Shown: positions 43,720-51,954 of the stretch, piece after piece
How positions within the stretch are numbered: the first letter of the stretch is position 1
Layout of the letters: every line of letters starts with the position of its first letter
Source: Streptomyces venezuelae ATCC 10712
Lineage (GTDB): Bacteria > Actinomycetota > Actinomycetes > Streptomycetales > Streptomycetaceae
NCBI RefSeq assembly: GCF_008639165.1
Contig: NZ_CP029197.1
Span: forward strand, 5,708,001-5,772,000
Direction: 5' to 3'
Length of the DNA: 64,000 bases
Notes under the pieces: generated by a model
The model's input: only the letters and a program-made list of their open reading frames with translations
Told to the model about the DNA's origin: nothing
The model's database searches: none
Translations under genes and position numbers: made by a program

Positions 43720-44876
43720 CTCCCCACCTCCGCCGTGGAGGGTACGGGGAGCAGCACCCGCACCTCGAACCCCCGGCCGTCCGGACCCGGGCCGGTGGTC
43801 GCCGTCCCGCCGTGCGCGGCGGCCCGCTCCCGGATGCCCGTCAGCCCGTGCCCGCCGGTGCCGGCCGCCCCGGGGCCGCGTCCGTCGTCGGTCACGGTGA
43901 CCCGCAGGACGCCGTCCGCCCGGGCGAGCCGGACCTCGGCCGTGCGGGCGCCCGCGTGCTTGACCACGTTCGTCAGGGCCTCCTGGACGATCCGGTAGAC
44001 GCCGGAGCCGGTCGCCGCGGGCAGCGCCCGTACCCCGCCCTCGGTGGTGTACGAGACGGCCAGGCCGCTGGCCCGCACCCGCTCCACCAGCTCGGGGATG
44101 CCCGCGAGGTCCGGCTGCGGCTCCCGGGGCGCGGCGCCCTCGGGCCCCTCCCGCAGCAGCCCCAGCATCTGCCGCAGCTGGGTCATCGCCTCCCGGCCGG
44201 TCTCCGAGATCGCGTCGAACGCGGCCTCCGCGCGCTCCGGCGCCGTCCGCATCGCCACCGGCCCCGCCTCCGCCTGCACGATCATCAGGCTCACCGCGTG
44301 CGACAGGATGTCGTGCATCTCCCGGGCGATCCTGGCCCGTTCGCGGGCGGCGGCCTGCTCCGCCTCGATCCGGTGGGCGCGCTGCCGGGCGTCCTGGAGC
44401 CGGCCGAAGGCGTAGGCGGCGCCGAACACGAAGAGCGAGAAGGTCAGTTCACGTGCCGACCGGGTGTTGATCCACACCGACACCGGTACCGCGACCAGCA
44501 TCAGCCCCGCCGTCAGGAGCCGCTTCCACGGGACCGAGAGGACCGCGACCGTGTAGACGCTGACCAGCCCGGTGTACGGCAGGGGCTGCCCCGGCCCCTC
44601 GAGGGCCAGCTTGTACAGCGCGCTCGCCGCCATGATCGCGAGCAGCACGGCGAGCGGTGCGCGCCGGCGCCAGACGAGCGGCAGCACGGTGAGCGTCGTC
44701 AGCCCGTACGCCGGCCAGGTCGCCGGTTCGAGCTCCGGCGGGCGCGGCACCACGAACGGCATCGTCATCGCCGCCTGCACCAACAGCGCGATCCCCAGGT
44801 CCACCGTCCACGGGTTCGCCGCGCTCCAGGCCCGCGCCCGCTCCCACCGTGCCCGTACGTCCCCCCGTGCCGGCAT
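43716..44876 (-). CDS. Two-component sensor histidine kinase, NarL-partner (HisKA_3) type
   Basis: 386 residues. About six membrane helices in the first 160 residues without a large extracellular sensor, then a coiled coil (HRIEAEQAAARERARIAREM). The HisKA_3 box has His188 in REMHDILSHAVSLM, followed by an ATPase domain (NVVKHAGARTAEVRL, TDDGRGPG). It likely senses a membrane or envelope signal. It shares TAATG with the methyltransferase gene upstream, suggesting one transcript of GDPD, methyltransferase, kinase and regulator. Confidence 0.93.
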   Translation of the reverse strand: MPARGDVRARWERARAWSAANPWTVDLGIALLVQAAMTMPFVVPRPPELEPATWPAYGLTTLTVLPLVWRRRAPLAVLLAIMAASALYKLALEGPGQPLPYTGLVSVYTVAVLSVPWKRLLTAGLMLVAVPVSVWINTRSARELTFSLFVFGAAYAFGRLQDARQRAHRIEAEQAAARERARIAREMHDILSHAVSLMIVQAEAGPVAMRTAPERAEAAFDAISETGREAMTQLRQMLGLLREGPEGAAPREPQPDLAGIPELVERVRASGLAVSYTTEGGVRALPAATGSGVYRIVQEALTNVVKHAGARTAEVRLARADGVLRVTVTDDGRGPGAAGTGGHGLTGIRERAAAHGGTATTGPGPDGRGFEVRVLLPVPSTAEVGR

Positions 44877-45661
44877 TACGGCTTGCGGCCCACCGCGCCG
44901 AACTGCGCGACCACGGCGCTCTCCCCGGACGCGGGGCGCCAGCGCGAGCAGGAGACGATGCCCGGGTCCAGGAGGTCGAGGCCGTCGAAGAAGGAGGCGA
45001 ACTCGGCGCGGCTGCGGGCGGTGATCGGCGGGGTGGCGTTCTCGTTCCAGAAGGCCATGGCGTCCTTGTTTCCCTCGCCGCCGAGCTCGGGCTCCAGCGT
45101 GGGGTGGGTCAGCACCAGGTAGCTGCCGGCCGGTACGGCGTCCATCAGGGTGCGGACGATCGACCGGGCCTCGTCCGTGTCCAGGACGAAGTTGAGGATG
45201 CCGAGCATCATCACGGCCACCGGCCGGGAAAGGTCGAGGGTCGCTCCGGCCGCCGCGACGATCTTCTCCGGGTCGTGCGCGTCGGCGTCGACGTACTCGG
45301 TGATCCCTTCCGGTGCGCTGGTCAGCAGCGCGCGGGCGTGGGTGAGGACGATCGGGTCGTTGTCCACGTAGACGATCCGGGCGTCGGCCGCGGCCCGCTG
45401 GGCCACCTCGTGGGTGTTGTCCGCGGTGGGCAGCCCCGTACCGATGTCGAGGAACTGCCGTACGCCGTGCTCGGCGGCGAGGAGCGTCACGGCCCGCCCG
45501 AGGAACGCCCGGTCCGCCCGGGCCACTTCGCCGATGCTGGGGTAGAAGCCGGTGACCTGGTCACCGACCGCCCGGTCGACCGGGTAGTTGTCCTTGCCGC
45601 CCAGCCAGTAGTTCCACACCCGGGCGTTGTGGGCGATGTCGGTGCGGATCCGGTCGTTCAT
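44876..45661 (-). CDS. DUF574 / SAV2177-family SAM-dependent methyltransferase
   Basis: 261 residues. The opening RIRTDIAHNARVWNYWLGGK then DNYPVDRAVGDQV is the hallmark of this actinobacterial family, present in many copies in Streptomyces. SAM-binding FLDIGTGLPTADNTHEVAQR and IVYVDNDPIVLTHARAL follow. Substrate unknown. The ATG overlaps the GDPD stop by 4 bases and the stop shares a base with the kinase start. Confidence 0.92.
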   Translation of the reverse strand: MNDRIRTDIAHNARVWNYWLGGKDNYPVDRAVGDQVTGFYPSIGEVARADRAFLGRAVTLLAAEHGVRQFLDIGTGLPTADNTHEVAQRAAADARIVYVDNDPIVLTHARALLTSAPEGITEYVDADAHDPEKIVAAAGATLDLSRPVAVMMLGILNFVLDTDEARSIVRTLMDAVPAGSYLVLTHPTLEPELGGEGNKDAMAFWNENATPPITARSRAEFASFFDGLDLLDPGIVSCSRWRPASGESAVVAQFGAVGRKP

Positions 45662-46398
45662 GGGTGGGCCTTTCGCAGCACGGCGGCGAGGGTGTCGACG
45701 CGGTTCGTGGTGATCGAGTCGACGCCGTTCCTGATCAGCTTACGCATGGTGCGGGGGGTGTCCGCGGTCCAGGCCGAGACGAGCAGACCGTCCCGGTGCA
45801 GCCGCTCCGTCAGCTCCCGACTCACCAGTCCGAAGCGGTAGTTGAGCCATCGCGGCCGGACCGCGTCGAGCAGCACCGGGCGCGGCGGGGCGAGCGAGGT
45901 CCAGGTCAGGGCGATCTCGGCGGCCGGGTCGGCGGCGCGCACCTGGAGCATGGCGACGGCCCCGGCGCAGTAGTAGACGCGCTCCCCGGCGCCGCACTCG
46001 CGGACCGTACGGACGATCGCGCGGACCGAGTCCTCGTTCCCGCCGGGCAGGTCGAGCATCAGCCGCTTCTCGCCGGCGGTGAGCAGCGCCTCCCGCAGGG
46101 TCGGGATCCCGCCGTACGTCAGCTCGCCGGCCTGCTCGTACGTGAGGGCGGAGAGGGGCCGGTCGTGTCCCCACAGGCGCTTCAGGGTGTCGTCGTGCAG
46201 CAGGACCGGCACCCCGTCCTTCGTCAGCCGGACGTCGACCTCGACGGCGTCCGCGCCCCGCTCGACCGCCGAGGCGATCGAGCGGAGCGTGTTCTCCCGG
46301 ACGCGGTACGGGTCGCCCCGATGCGCCACGACGGTGACGGGGGCCGTGGCCTCGGCGGCTTTCACGGCGGACGGGTCCCTGAAGGTGTCGGAGTCCAT
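45658..46398 (-). CDS. Glycerophosphodiester phosphodiesterase
   Basis: 246 residues, TIM-barrel GDPD. VVAHRGDPYRVRENTLRSI and ERGADAVEVDVRLTKDGVPV then LLHDDTL contain the catalytic His and the metal-binding Glu/Asp/His. It lacks a signal peptide, so it acts inside the cell on glycerophosphodiesters, releasing glycerol-3-phosphate. ATG 46398 gives MDSDTFRDPSAV; upstream codons in frame are not conserved-looking. First gene of the run that continues into the methyltransferase and two-component genes. Confidence 0.92.
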   Translation of the reverse strand: MDSDTFRDPSAVKAAEATAPVTVVAHRGDPYRVRENTLRSIASAVERGADAVEVDVRLTKDGVPVLLHDDTLKRLWGHDRPLSALTYEQAGELTYGGIPTLREALLTAGEKRLMLDLPGGNEDSVRAIVRTVRECGAGERVYYCAGAVAMLQVRAADPAAEIALTWTSLAPPRPVLLDAVRPRWLNYRFGLVSRELTERLHRDGLLVSAWTADTPRTMRKLIRNGVDSITTNRVDTLAAVLRKAHP

Positions 46399-46446
46399 GG
46401 GCCCATTCTCGCCGCCGGGGACCCGCGGGCCAGTCGTCAGCGCGCG

Positions 46447-46470
46447 GGCCGGCCGGTCCGCCGGCCGGCC
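46447..46470. terminator. Perfect hairpin after adenosine deaminase
   Basis: GGCCGGCCGG (46447-46456) and CCGGCCGGCC (46461-46470) with loop TCCG, 2 bases past the deaminase stop. The hairpin is flanked by direct repeats GTCAGCGCGCG at 46436-46446 and 46471-46481, the second containing the stop codon. Confidence 0.7.
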
Positions 46471-46471
46471 G

Positions 46472-47503
46472 TCAGCGCGCGAGCCAGTTGTCGGTGTACG
46501 CGTCGATCTCGTCGGCGATCCGGGCCTTCCCGGCCGCGTCGAGGAACGAGGCCTCCACCGCGTTCTTGGCGAGGGCGGCGACACCGCGCTCGTCCAGACC
46601 CAGGAGACGGGCGGCGACCGCGTACTCGGTGTTGAGGTCGGTGCCGAACATCGGCGGGTCGTCGCTGTTCACCGTGACGAGCACCCCGGCGTCCACCATC
46701 TGCCGGATCGGGTGCTCGTCGAGGGTGGCGACGGCCCGGGTGGCGATGTTCGAGGTCGGGCAGACCTCCAGGGCGATCCGGTGCTCCGCCAGGTGGGCGA
46801 GGAGCGCCGGGTCCTGCACCGAGCTGGTGCCGTGGCCGATGCGCTCGGCGCCCAGGTCGTTGATCGCGTCCCAGACCGTCTGCGGGCCGGTCGTCTCGCC
46901 CGCGTGCGGGACGGAGTGCAGGCCGGCCGCCCGGGCCCGGTCGAAGAACGGCTTGAACTGCGGACGCGGCACGCCGATCTCCGGGCCGCCCAGGCCGAAG
47001 GAGACCAGGCCCTCGGGGCGCAGCCCGTCGGTGGTGGCGAGACGGGCGGTCTCCTCGGCGGACACCAGACCGGCCTCGCCGGGGATGTCGAAGCACCAGC
47101 GCAGGACGGTGCCGAACTCGGCCTCCGCCGACTTGCGGGCGTCCTCGATGGCCGCCATGAAGGCGCGCTCGTCGATACCGCGGCGGGTGGAGGAGTACGG
47201 GGTGATGGTCAGCTCGGCGTACCGGATGTTCTGCCGGGCCATGTCACGGGCGACCTCGAAGGTCAGCAGCCGGACGTCCTCGGGGGTGCGGACCAGGTCG
47301 ACGACCGACAGGTAGACGTCGATGAAGTGCGCGAAGTCGGTGAAGGTGAAGTAGTCGGTCAGCGCCTCGGGGTCCGTGGGGACCTTGGAGTCGGGGTGCC
47401 GGGCCGCCAGCTCGGCGACGATCCGGGGCGAGGCGGAGCCGACGTGGTGCACATGGAGCTCGGCCTTGGGGAGGCCGGCGATGAAGGGATGGAGGTCGGT
47501 CAT
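46472..47503 (-). CDS. add: Adenosine deaminase
   Basis: Converts adenosine to inosine. 343 residues with the zinc-enzyme motifs AELHVHHVGS (His17, His19), SVPHAGETTGP (His and catalytic Glu), GHGTS and SDDPPMFGT (zinc Asp plus Asp). The usual HLHGA..P substrate-binding segment reads HVHHVGSAS, so specificity for adenosine versus adenine or another aminopurine is not certain. ATG at 47503 preceded by a weak ribosome binding site. Single gene bounded by a hairpin. Confidence 0.92.
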   Translation of the reverse strand: MTDLHPFIAGLPKAELHVHHVGSASPRIVAELAARHPDSKVPTDPEALTDYFTFTDFAHFIDVYLSVVDLVRTPEDVRLLTFEVARDMARQNIRYAELTITPYSSTRRGIDERAFMAAIEDARKSAEAEFGTVLRWCFDIPGEAGLVSAEETARLATTDGLRPEGLVSFGLGGPEIGVPRPQFKPFFDRARAAGLHSVPHAGETTGPQTVWDAINDLGAERIGHGTSSVQDPALLAHLAEHRIALEVCPTSNIATRAVATLDEHPIRQMVDAGVLVTVNSDDPPMFGTDLNTEYAVAARLLGLDERGVAALAKNAVEASFLDAAGKARIADEIDAYTDNWLAR

Positions 47504-47578
47504 CCGATCATCGTAGGCCGGGCGGTTCCCCCTGGGGGGTGAGGCCGTAGCATGGCGGCACCATGATGGGGGAGGCCC

Positions 47579-48271
47579 ATGTCTGACAACCGAGACCAGT
47601 CGCGGGGCGGATACGACCCGACGGACCCGTGGGCTCCGCCGAACCGCGACGGGGTGGAACTGAGCAAGCCGGCGGAGCCGTCGCCCGCGCCGGTGCACGA
47701 CCAGCAGACCGTGACGTCCATGCCGCTGACGCCCGAGCCGGGCGGCGCGGTGCCGCCGCCACCGGTGGCGCCCGGCGGCCCGGCGGCCACGCCCGGCGCG
47801 TACGGCTACCCGGCGGCGGACACCTCCGCCGGCTACGGCTACCCCGCCCCGGCCGCCGCGGGCCCGGCGTCCGGAGGCTACGGCCATGCCGGATACCCGT
47901 CCTACGGCGGCGGCTACCCGGGCCAGCCCGGCTGGCAGCAGCCCGCGTCCAACGGCATGGGGACGGCCGCGATGGTGCTCGGCATCGTCGCCGTGGCCGG
48001 CTTCTGCCTGTACGGCCTGGGCGTGATCCTCGGCATCCTGGCGCTGATCTTCGGCATCATCGGCATCAAGAAGGTCGGCCGGGGCGAGGCGACCAACCGG
48101 GGCATGGCGGTCGCGGGCATCGTGCTCGGCTCGATCGGCATCGTGGTCAGCGCCGTCTTCCTGGGCTTCGTCATCTGGGCGATCGCCCAGGACTCGTCGT
48201 CCTTCGACGACTCCGGCTACGACGACGACCCGTTCGCCTCGGTCCTGCAGATCGAGCGCGACGGCGCCTGA
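47579..48271 (+). CDS. DUF4190 membrane protein
   Basis: 230 residues. The first 120 are a proline/glycine/tyrosine-rich, probably disordered cytoplasmic part (AGYGYPAPAAAGPASGGYG). Two membrane helices follow: MVLGIVAVAGFCLYGLGVIL and GIVLGSIGIVVSAVFLGFVI, linked by the DUF4190 core FGIIGIKKVGRGEATNRGMA. Acidic tail SSFDDSGYDDDPF. Function unknown; Streptomyces has several. ATG at 47579 with GGGGGAGG at 47566-47573. A very strong hairpin follows. Confidence 0.88.
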   Translation: MSDNRDQSRGGYDPTDPWAPPNRDGVELSKPAEPSPAPVHDQQTVTSMPLTPEPGGAVPPPPVAPGGPAATPGAYGYPAADTSAGYGYPAPAAAGPASGGYGHAGYPSYGGGYPGQPGWQQPASNGMGTAAMVLGIVAVAGFCLYGLGVILGILALIFGIIGIKKVGRGEATNRGMAVAGIVLGSIGIVVSAVFLGFVIWAIAQDSSSFDDSGYDDDPFASVLQIERDGA

Positions 48272-48316
48272 ACGAGCCGGCGGCCGCGCCCGGTACGCCG
48301 GGCGCCGCCCCGCGGC

Positions 48317-48369
48317 CCGTACGCGAAGTGGCCCGCACCTGCTCCAGGTGCGGGCCACTTCGCGTACGG
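48317..48369. terminator. 24-bp perfect bidirectional terminator
   Basis: 48317-48340 is perfectly complementary to 48346-48369 around GCTCC. It lies between the convergent DUF4190 and NADAR genes, 46 bases after one stop and 5 before the other. Confidence 0.92.
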
Positions 48370-48373
48370 CGGC

Positions 48374-48925
48374 TCACCCGCCCGACAGCAGCCGCTCCCT
48401 GGCCTCCATCAGGGCGAAGCCCAGCAGGTTCAGGCCGCGCCAGCGGGCCGGGTCATGGGCGCGGGGGTCGTCGGCCGCGAGGCCGATGCCCCACACCCGG
48501 TCCAGCGGGCTCGCCTCCACCAGGACCCGGCCGCCGGTGCCCAGGAGATACGCGCGCAGGGCCTCGTCCGAGGAGAACTTGTGGACGCTGCCCTCGACGA
48601 CGATCCCGAAGCGCTCCCGCTCCCACACCACGTCGTCGAAGCCCCGGACCAGCCGGCCCGCCTTCTTGGCCTCCGCGGGGGTGGCGGCCCGGAGCGCGGC
48701 GCGCTCGGCCTCGGCGTCCCCGAAGAGGCGGGCCTTGGCCGCCATCATCCAGTGCTCGGCCGTCGCGTACGACACGCCGTCGACGACGAAGGGGGCCGGC
48801 CACCACTGGCTGAGGCAGCTCGCCGAGAGGCGGCCGTCCGGGTGCGGACGGTGGCCCCAGAAATGCAGCCACTTCACTCTGTCACCCGTGTTGACCTGCT
48901 GTATCAGCGACTCGACCGTGATCAT
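48374..48925 (-). CDS. NADAR family protein (YbiA-like N-glycosidase)
   Basis: 183 residues. LHFWGHRPHPDGRLSASCLS then QWWPAPFVVDGVSYATAEHW is the NADAR opening with the conserved W-P-x-P-F and tAEhyMm motif; GFDDVVWERERFGIVVEGSV is the second block. NADAR proteins cleave N-glycosidic bonds: YbiA acts on early riboflavin intermediates, and others reverse ADP-ribosylation of guanine. Which applies here is unknown. ATG 48925 (MITVESLIQQV) has no Shine-Dalgarno; CAGACT ends 7 bases upstream on that strand, so a leaderless mRNA is possible. GTG 48955 is an alternative start. Confidence 0.85.
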   Translation of the reverse strand: MITVESLIQQVNTGDRVKWLHFWGHRPHPDGRLSASCLSQWWPAPFVVDGVSYATAEHWMMAAKARLFGDAEAERAALRAATPAEAKKAGRLVRGFDDVVWERERFGIVVEGSVHKFSSDEALRAYLLGTGGRVLVEASPLDRVWGIGLAADDPRAHDPARWRGLNLLGFALMEARERLLSGG

Positions 48926-49035
48926 GCATGGGAGTCTGGCATCCGCCACGGACACTCCGTACGGAGATTTTCCGGCCGCCTCGACACATGGTCGACCGAT
49001 TCCGTCGCGTAACCAAAAGGCAACAACGGAATCAC

Positions 49036-49064
49036 TTGTTGGACCACTATCCCTCTGTCAGGAT
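49036..49064 (+). promoter_or_regulatory. Promoter of the pot/puu operon
   Basis: TTGTTG at 49036-49041 and CAGGAT at 49059-49064 with a 17-base spacer; transcription would start near 49071, about 30 bases before the second aldehyde dehydrogenase. Confidence 0.6.
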
Positions 49065-49100
49065 CGGCACTCAATTCGAGCTGGAACAACGGAGAGCGTC

Positions 49101-50615
49101 ATGGGCAACCGCTTCCAGGTGACGGACCGCTTCGCGGACGGCGCACAGTACATCGGCGGGCGGCTCCGGGCCGGAACCTCCGGTCAGGAACACAGCGTGA
49201 TCGATCCGGCGACCGGGGAGAGCGTGTACACCTACGCGCTCGCCTCCACCGCCGACGTCGACGAGGCCGTCGCCGCCGCCAAGGCCGCCTTCCCCGGCTG
49301 GGCGGGCGCCACCCCCGGCGAGCGCTCCGACGCCCTGCACCGCTTCGCCGCCGTGCTCGCCGAGCGGGCGGAGGACTTCGCCCGCGTCGAGTCCCTCCAG
49401 TGCGGCAAGCCGCTCAAGCTCACCACCGAGTTCGACGTACCCGGCACCGTCGACAACGCCGCCTTCTTCGCGGGAGCCGCCCGACACCTCCAGGGCCAGT
49501 CCGCCGCCGAGTACAGCGGCGACCACACCTCGTACATCCGCCGCGAGCCGATCGGCGTCGTCGGCTCCATCGCCCCCTGGAACTACCCCCTCCAGATGGC
49601 CGCCTGGAAGATCCTCCCGGCCGTCGCGGCCGGGAACACGATCGTCCTCAAGCCCGCCGAGCTCACCCCGCTGACCTCCCTGATGTTCGCGCAGGCGGCG
49701 ACCGACGCCGGCATCCCGGACGGCGTGATCAACATCGTCAACGGCGCCGGGAGGACCGTCGGCGAACACCTCGTCGGCCACCCCGACGTCGTCATGACCT
49801 CCTTCACCGGCTCCACCCCGGTCGGCAAGCGGGTCGCCGAGATCGCCACCGCCACCGTGAAGCGGCTCCACCTGGAACTCGGCGGCAAGGCCCCCTTCGT
49901 GGTCTTCGACGACGCCGACCTGGAGGCCGCCGCACACGGAGCCGTCGCCGCCTCCCTCATCAACAGCGGCCAGGACTGCACCGCGGCCACGCGCGCGTAC
50001 GTCCAGCGGCCGCTCTTCGACGCCTTCGTCGCGCGCGTGGCCGAGCTCATGGAGACCGTCCGGATCGGCGACCCCTTCGCGCCGACCACCGACCTCGGCC
50101 CGCTGATCAGCCACGTCCACCGCGACCGGGTCGCCGGCTTCGTCGAGCGGGCCCGCGGCTACGCCACCGTCGTCACCGGCGGGGAAGCACCCGGGGGAGA
50201 CCTCAAGGACGGTGCGTACTATCGTCCGACGCTGATCACCGGCGCCGCTCAGGACAGCGAGGTCGTGCAGTCGGAGATCTTCGGTCCGGTGCTGGTGGCC
50301 CTGCCCTTCGACAGCGACGACGAGGGCATCCGGCTCGCCAACGACACCCCGTACGGTCTTGCCGCCTCGGCCTGGAGCCGGGACGTCTACCGGGCCAACC
50401 GAGCCACCCGGGAGATCAAGGCCGGCTGTGTCTGGGTCAACGACCACATCCCGATCATCAGCGAGATGCCCCACGGCGGCACCAAGGCATCGGGCTACGG
50501 GAAGGACATGTCGGCCTACTCCTTCGAGGAGTACACGCAGGTCAAGCATGTGATGTACGACAACACCGCGGTGGCGGCCAAGGACTGGCACCGCACGATC
50601 TTCGGGGACCGATAG
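49101..50615 (+). CDS. Aminobutyraldehyde dehydrogenase (PuuC/PatD-like), second copy
   Basis: 504 residues. Cofactor region SIAPWNYPLQMAAWKILPAV, base Glu259 in LELGGKAPF, nucleophile Cys293 in SGQDCTAATR. The C-terminus HVMYDNTAVAAKDWHRTIF extends beyond the copy at 37883. As the first gene of aldH-potD-potA-potB-potC-puuB it most likely oxidises the aldehyde made from imported polyamine. ATG 49101 follows CGGAGAG at 49090-49096. The two copies are similar but far from identical, so they may handle free versus gamma-glutamylated aldehydes (inference). Confidence 0.9.
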   Translation: MGNRFQVTDRFADGAQYIGGRLRAGTSGQEHSVIDPATGESVYTYALASTADVDEAVAAAKAAFPGWAGATPGERSDALHRFAAVLAERAEDFARVESLQCGKPLKLTTEFDVPGTVDNAAFFAGAARHLQGQSAAEYSGDHTSYIRREPIGVVGSIAPWNYPLQMAAWKILPAVAAGNTIVLKPAELTPLTSLMFAQAATDAGIPDGVINIVNGAGRTVGEHLVGHPDVVMTSFTGSTPVGKRVAEIATATVKRLHLELGGKAPFVVFDDADLEAAAHGAVAASLINSGQDCTAATRAYVQRPLFDAFVARVAELMETVRIGDPFAPTTDLGPLISHVHRDRVAGFVERARGYATVVTGGEAPGGDLKDGAYYRPTLITGAAQDSEVVQSEIFGPVLVALPFDSDDEGIRLANDTPYGLAASAWSRDVYRANRATREIKAGCVWVNDHIPIISEMPHGGTKASGYGKDMSAYSFEEYTQVKHVMYDNTAVAAKDWHRTIFGDR

Positions 50616-50663
50616 CAGCCCGTCGCCCGACCCGCGACGAACCATCCCGAAAGGGCACAGCGC

Positions 50664-51911
50664 ATGGAGCAGTACGAGCCCGACAGCCTCTCCGCGGCGC
50701 AGACCGCGGCGATACGCCGCAGCCTGACGAGCGGCCGGGGCGCCCTCACCCGCCGTTCGATGCTGCGCGCCGGCGGCGTCGGAGCGCTCACGGTCGGCGG
50801 TTTCGCCTCCCTGAGCGCCTGTGGCATCCCGCCGGCCAAGCGGGAGGGCCAGGGGCCCGCCTCCACCGACGTCTCGGACAAGGAGAAGACCCTCGCCTTC
50901 TCCAACTGGACCGAGTACATGGACGTCAGCGAGGACGAGAAGACCCGCCCGACCCTGGAGGCCTTCACCCGGCGCACCGGGATCAAGGTCAAGTACACCG
51001 AGGACATCAACGACAACGTCGAGTTCTTCGGCAAGATCAAGCCGCAGCTCGCGGCGGGCCAGGACACCGGCCGCGACCTGATCTGCGTCACCGACTGGCT
51101 CGCCGCCCGGATCATCCGGCTCGGCTGGGCGCAGAAGCTGGACGCCGCGAACCTCCCGCACGCCTTCGCCAACCTCTCCGCCCAGTTCCGCAGCCCCGAC
51201 TGGGACCCGGGCCGCGCCTACTCGTACCCGTGGACGGGCATCTCGACGGTCATCGCGTACAACGCCAAGGCGACCGGCGGGAAGAAGGTCGACTCGGTCA
51301 CCCAGCTCCTCGACGACCCCGCGCTCAAGGGCCGGGTCGGCTTCCTCACCGAGATGCGCGACTCCGTCGGCATGACCCTGCTCGACCTGGGCAAGGACCC
51401 CGGGAAGTTCACGGACGCCGACTACGACGCGGCGATCGGACGCCTCCAGAAGGGCGTCGACAAGAAGCAGATCCGCCGCTTCACCGGCAACGACTACACC
51501 TCCGACCTGGACAAGGGCGACATCGCCGCCTGCCTCGCCTGGGCCGGCGACGTCATCCAGCTCCAGGCCGACAACCCGGACATCAAGTTCTCCATCCCGG
51601 CCGCCGGTTACATCACCTCCAGCGACAACCTGCTCGTCCCCGCCCAGGCCCGGCACAAGACGAACGCCGAGAGGCTCATCGACCACTACTACGAGCTGCC
51701 GAACGCCGCCCAGCTCGCCGCGTACATCAACTACGTGTGCCCCGTCGACGGAGTGAAGGACGAGCTCACCAAGATCGACCCCGAACTCGCGAACAACACG
51801 CTGATCCTCCCGGACAAGGCCATGGCCAAGAAGTCGCACGCCTTCCGGTCGCTCACCAGCGCGGAGGAGACGGCGTACGAGGAGAAGTTCGCCAAGCTCA
51901 TCGGCGCCTGA
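50664..51911 (+). CDS. potD: Polyamine ABC transporter substrate-binding lipoprotein
   Basis: 415 residues. Tat lipoprotein signal LTRRSMLRAGGVGALTVGGF ... LSAC with Arg30-Arg31 and lipidated Cys53. Mature part KTLAFSNWTEYMDVSEDEKT, TGIKVKYTEDINDNVEFFGK, LQADNPDIKFSIPAAG and RHKTNAERLIDHYYELPNAA are shared with the orphan copy at 39440. Binds putrescine or spermidine for PotABC, encoded directly downstream. The 50 residues before the core, including SLTSGRGALTRRS, are longer than in E. coli PotD. Confidence 0.93.
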   Translation: MEQYEPDSLSAAQTAAIRRSLTSGRGALTRRSMLRAGGVGALTVGGFASLSACGIPPAKREGQGPASTDVSDKEKTLAFSNWTEYMDVSEDEKTRPTLEAFTRRTGIKVKYTEDINDNVEFFGKIKPQLAAGQDTGRDLICVTDWLAARIIRLGWAQKLDAANLPHAFANLSAQFRSPDWDPGRAYSYPWTGISTVIAYNAKATGGKKVDSVTQLLDDPALKGRVGFLTEMRDSVGMTLLDLGKDPGKFTDADYDAAIGRLQKGVDKKQIRRFTGNDYTSDLDKGDIAACLAWAGDVIQLQADNPDIKFSIPAAGYITSSDNLLVPAQARHKTNAERLIDHYYELPNAAQLAAYINYVCPVDGVKDELTKIDPELANNTLILPDKAMAKKSHAFRSLTSAEETAYEEKFAKLIGA

Positions 51912-51954
51912 GGCCCCGCCGTCCACCTCTCTCACTCCCCTGGGATCACGACCC

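Noticed and set aside
46436..46481. Direct repeats GTCAGCGCGCG flanking a perfect hairpin, suggesting a small mobile element
   Set aside because: The 46-base unit is too short, has no transposase or related copies in the window, and is better explained as a terminator with a small local duplication.
37883..50615. Large segmental duplication of aldehyde dehydrogenase plus potD
   Set aside because: Both pairs are adjacent and similar, but protein divergence is substantial and intervening promoters and terminators differ, so this is an old duplication at most, not a recent repeat.
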